Assembly (NCBI GenBank): GCA_021819535.1
Contig: JAKAQU010000180.1
Location: forward strand, 1 to 6,263
Source of the DNA: Pseudomonadota bacterium
GTDB lineage: Bacteria; Pseudomonadota; Alphaproteobacteria; Acetobacterales; Acetobacteraceae
Direction of reading: 5' to 3'
DNA length: 6,263 bases
The position numbers and the translations under genes are program-made. The notes beneath the pieces were generated by a model. The model was not told the origin of the DNA, ran no database searches, and saw only the letters and a program-made list of their open reading frames with translations. Below, one piece after another: positions 6,090 to 6,263 of the stretch (position 1 is its first letter; each line of letters opens with the position of its first letter).

Positions 6090-6161
6090 CGTTCCTCCCT
6101 CAGATAAAGCGCGGCGCAGATTGGCCGCCGGAAGCCGAGGGCGCAAGCCGCCCTTCCGCGC

Positions 6162-6263
6162 TCACGCCGCCGAATAGCCGCCATCGGCGACATAGGCGGC
6201 GCCGGTGACGAAGGAGGCGCGCTCGGAGAGCAGCCAGAGCACCAGTTCGGCGATTTCCTCCGG
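6162..6263 (-). CDS. C-terminal end of a short-chain dehydrogenase/reductase (SDR), partial
   Basis: Only the last 33 codons and the stop are in the window; the gene continues past base 6263. The visible end, EEIAELVLWLLSERASFVTG followed by AAYVADGGYSAA, is the classical SDR C-terminal signature (E-I-A-x-x-V-x-W-L-L-S, A-S-F-V-T-G, DGG). SDRs use NAD(P)H to oxidise or reduce alcohols, ketones and sugars; the substrate cannot be told from this piece. It is on the same strand as the substrate-binding protein gene and 72 nt ahead of it, so co-transcription and a shared catabolic role are possible. Confidence 0.92.
   Translation of the reverse strand, partial: PEEIAELVLWLLSERASFVTGAAYVADGGYSAA

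Noticed and set aside
4599..6107. Long plus-strand open frame (502 codons) opposite the substrate-binding protein and lipoprotein genes
   Set aside because: It lies antiparallel to clearly recognisable proteins, is rich in Arg/Gly/His typical of GC-rich antisense frames, and shows no domain or ribosome binding site.
6138..6154. Hairpin AGGGCG-N5-CGCCCT between the SDR and substrate-binding protein genes, as a terminator
   Set aside because: A 6-bp stem without a following T-run; not enough for an intrinsic terminator, though weak attenuation cannot be excluded.
6090..6161. A promoter for the substrate-binding protein gene using TTATCT as -10
   Set aside because: No -35 hexamer at acceptable spacing, and the start site would fall on or next to the ribosome binding site.

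Overview
The window is high-GC proteobacterial DNA, most likely from an alphaproteobacterium. An acidophilic or metal-associated member of the Rhodospirillales/Acetobacteraceae is my low-confidence guess. The clues are GC-rich coding, Tat- and Sec-type exported proteins, a YddG-like exporter, a proteobacterial ROK kinase, and a Cyc2-like outer-membrane cytochrome. I see no RNA genes, insertion sequences, CRISPR arrays or phage genes.

Region 1 (1-1824, minus strand) is a two-gene electron-transfer operon. The first gene encodes a secreted protein with one haem-binding CxxCH motif near its N-terminus, followed by a long beta-barrel-like region ending in Phe. This is the architecture of Cyc2-type outer-membrane cytochrome-porin fusions, best known as Fe(II) oxidases. 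Fourteen bases later comes a class I (c2-like) periplasmic cytochrome c, cut off by the window edge just before its expected axial Met. Together they suggest electrons passing from the cell surface through the outer membrane to a soluble periplasmic carrier.

Region 2 (1825-2099) is a divergent regulatory region. It holds a perfect FNR-type box, TTGAT-N4-ATCAA, placed so that a class II promoter for the cytochrome operon is plausible; this implies oxygen- or redox-responsive control. Nearer the divergent gene are a separate dyad-symmetric element and interlaced inverted repeats.

Region 3 (2100-3005, plus strand) is a ten-helix DMT/EamA exporter of YddG type. Its 3' end overlaps the convergent next gene by 35 bp.

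Region 4 (2971-6263, minus strand) is a run of five same-strand genes. In transcription order they are: the C-terminal end of a short-chain dehydrogenase, a Tat-type periplasmic substrate-binding protein of the branched-chain amino-acid class, a small uncharacterised lipoprotein, a polyphosphate-glucokinase-like ROK kinase joined to the lipoprotein gene by an ATGA overlap, and a DIM6/NTAB-type flavin reductase. A candidate sigma70-type promoter before the lipoprotein gene may split the run into two units. The genes do not form an obvious single pathway.

The point of greatest interest is region 1 with its promoter: a Cyc2-like porin-cytochrome, its probable periplasmic partner and an FNR-type switch.
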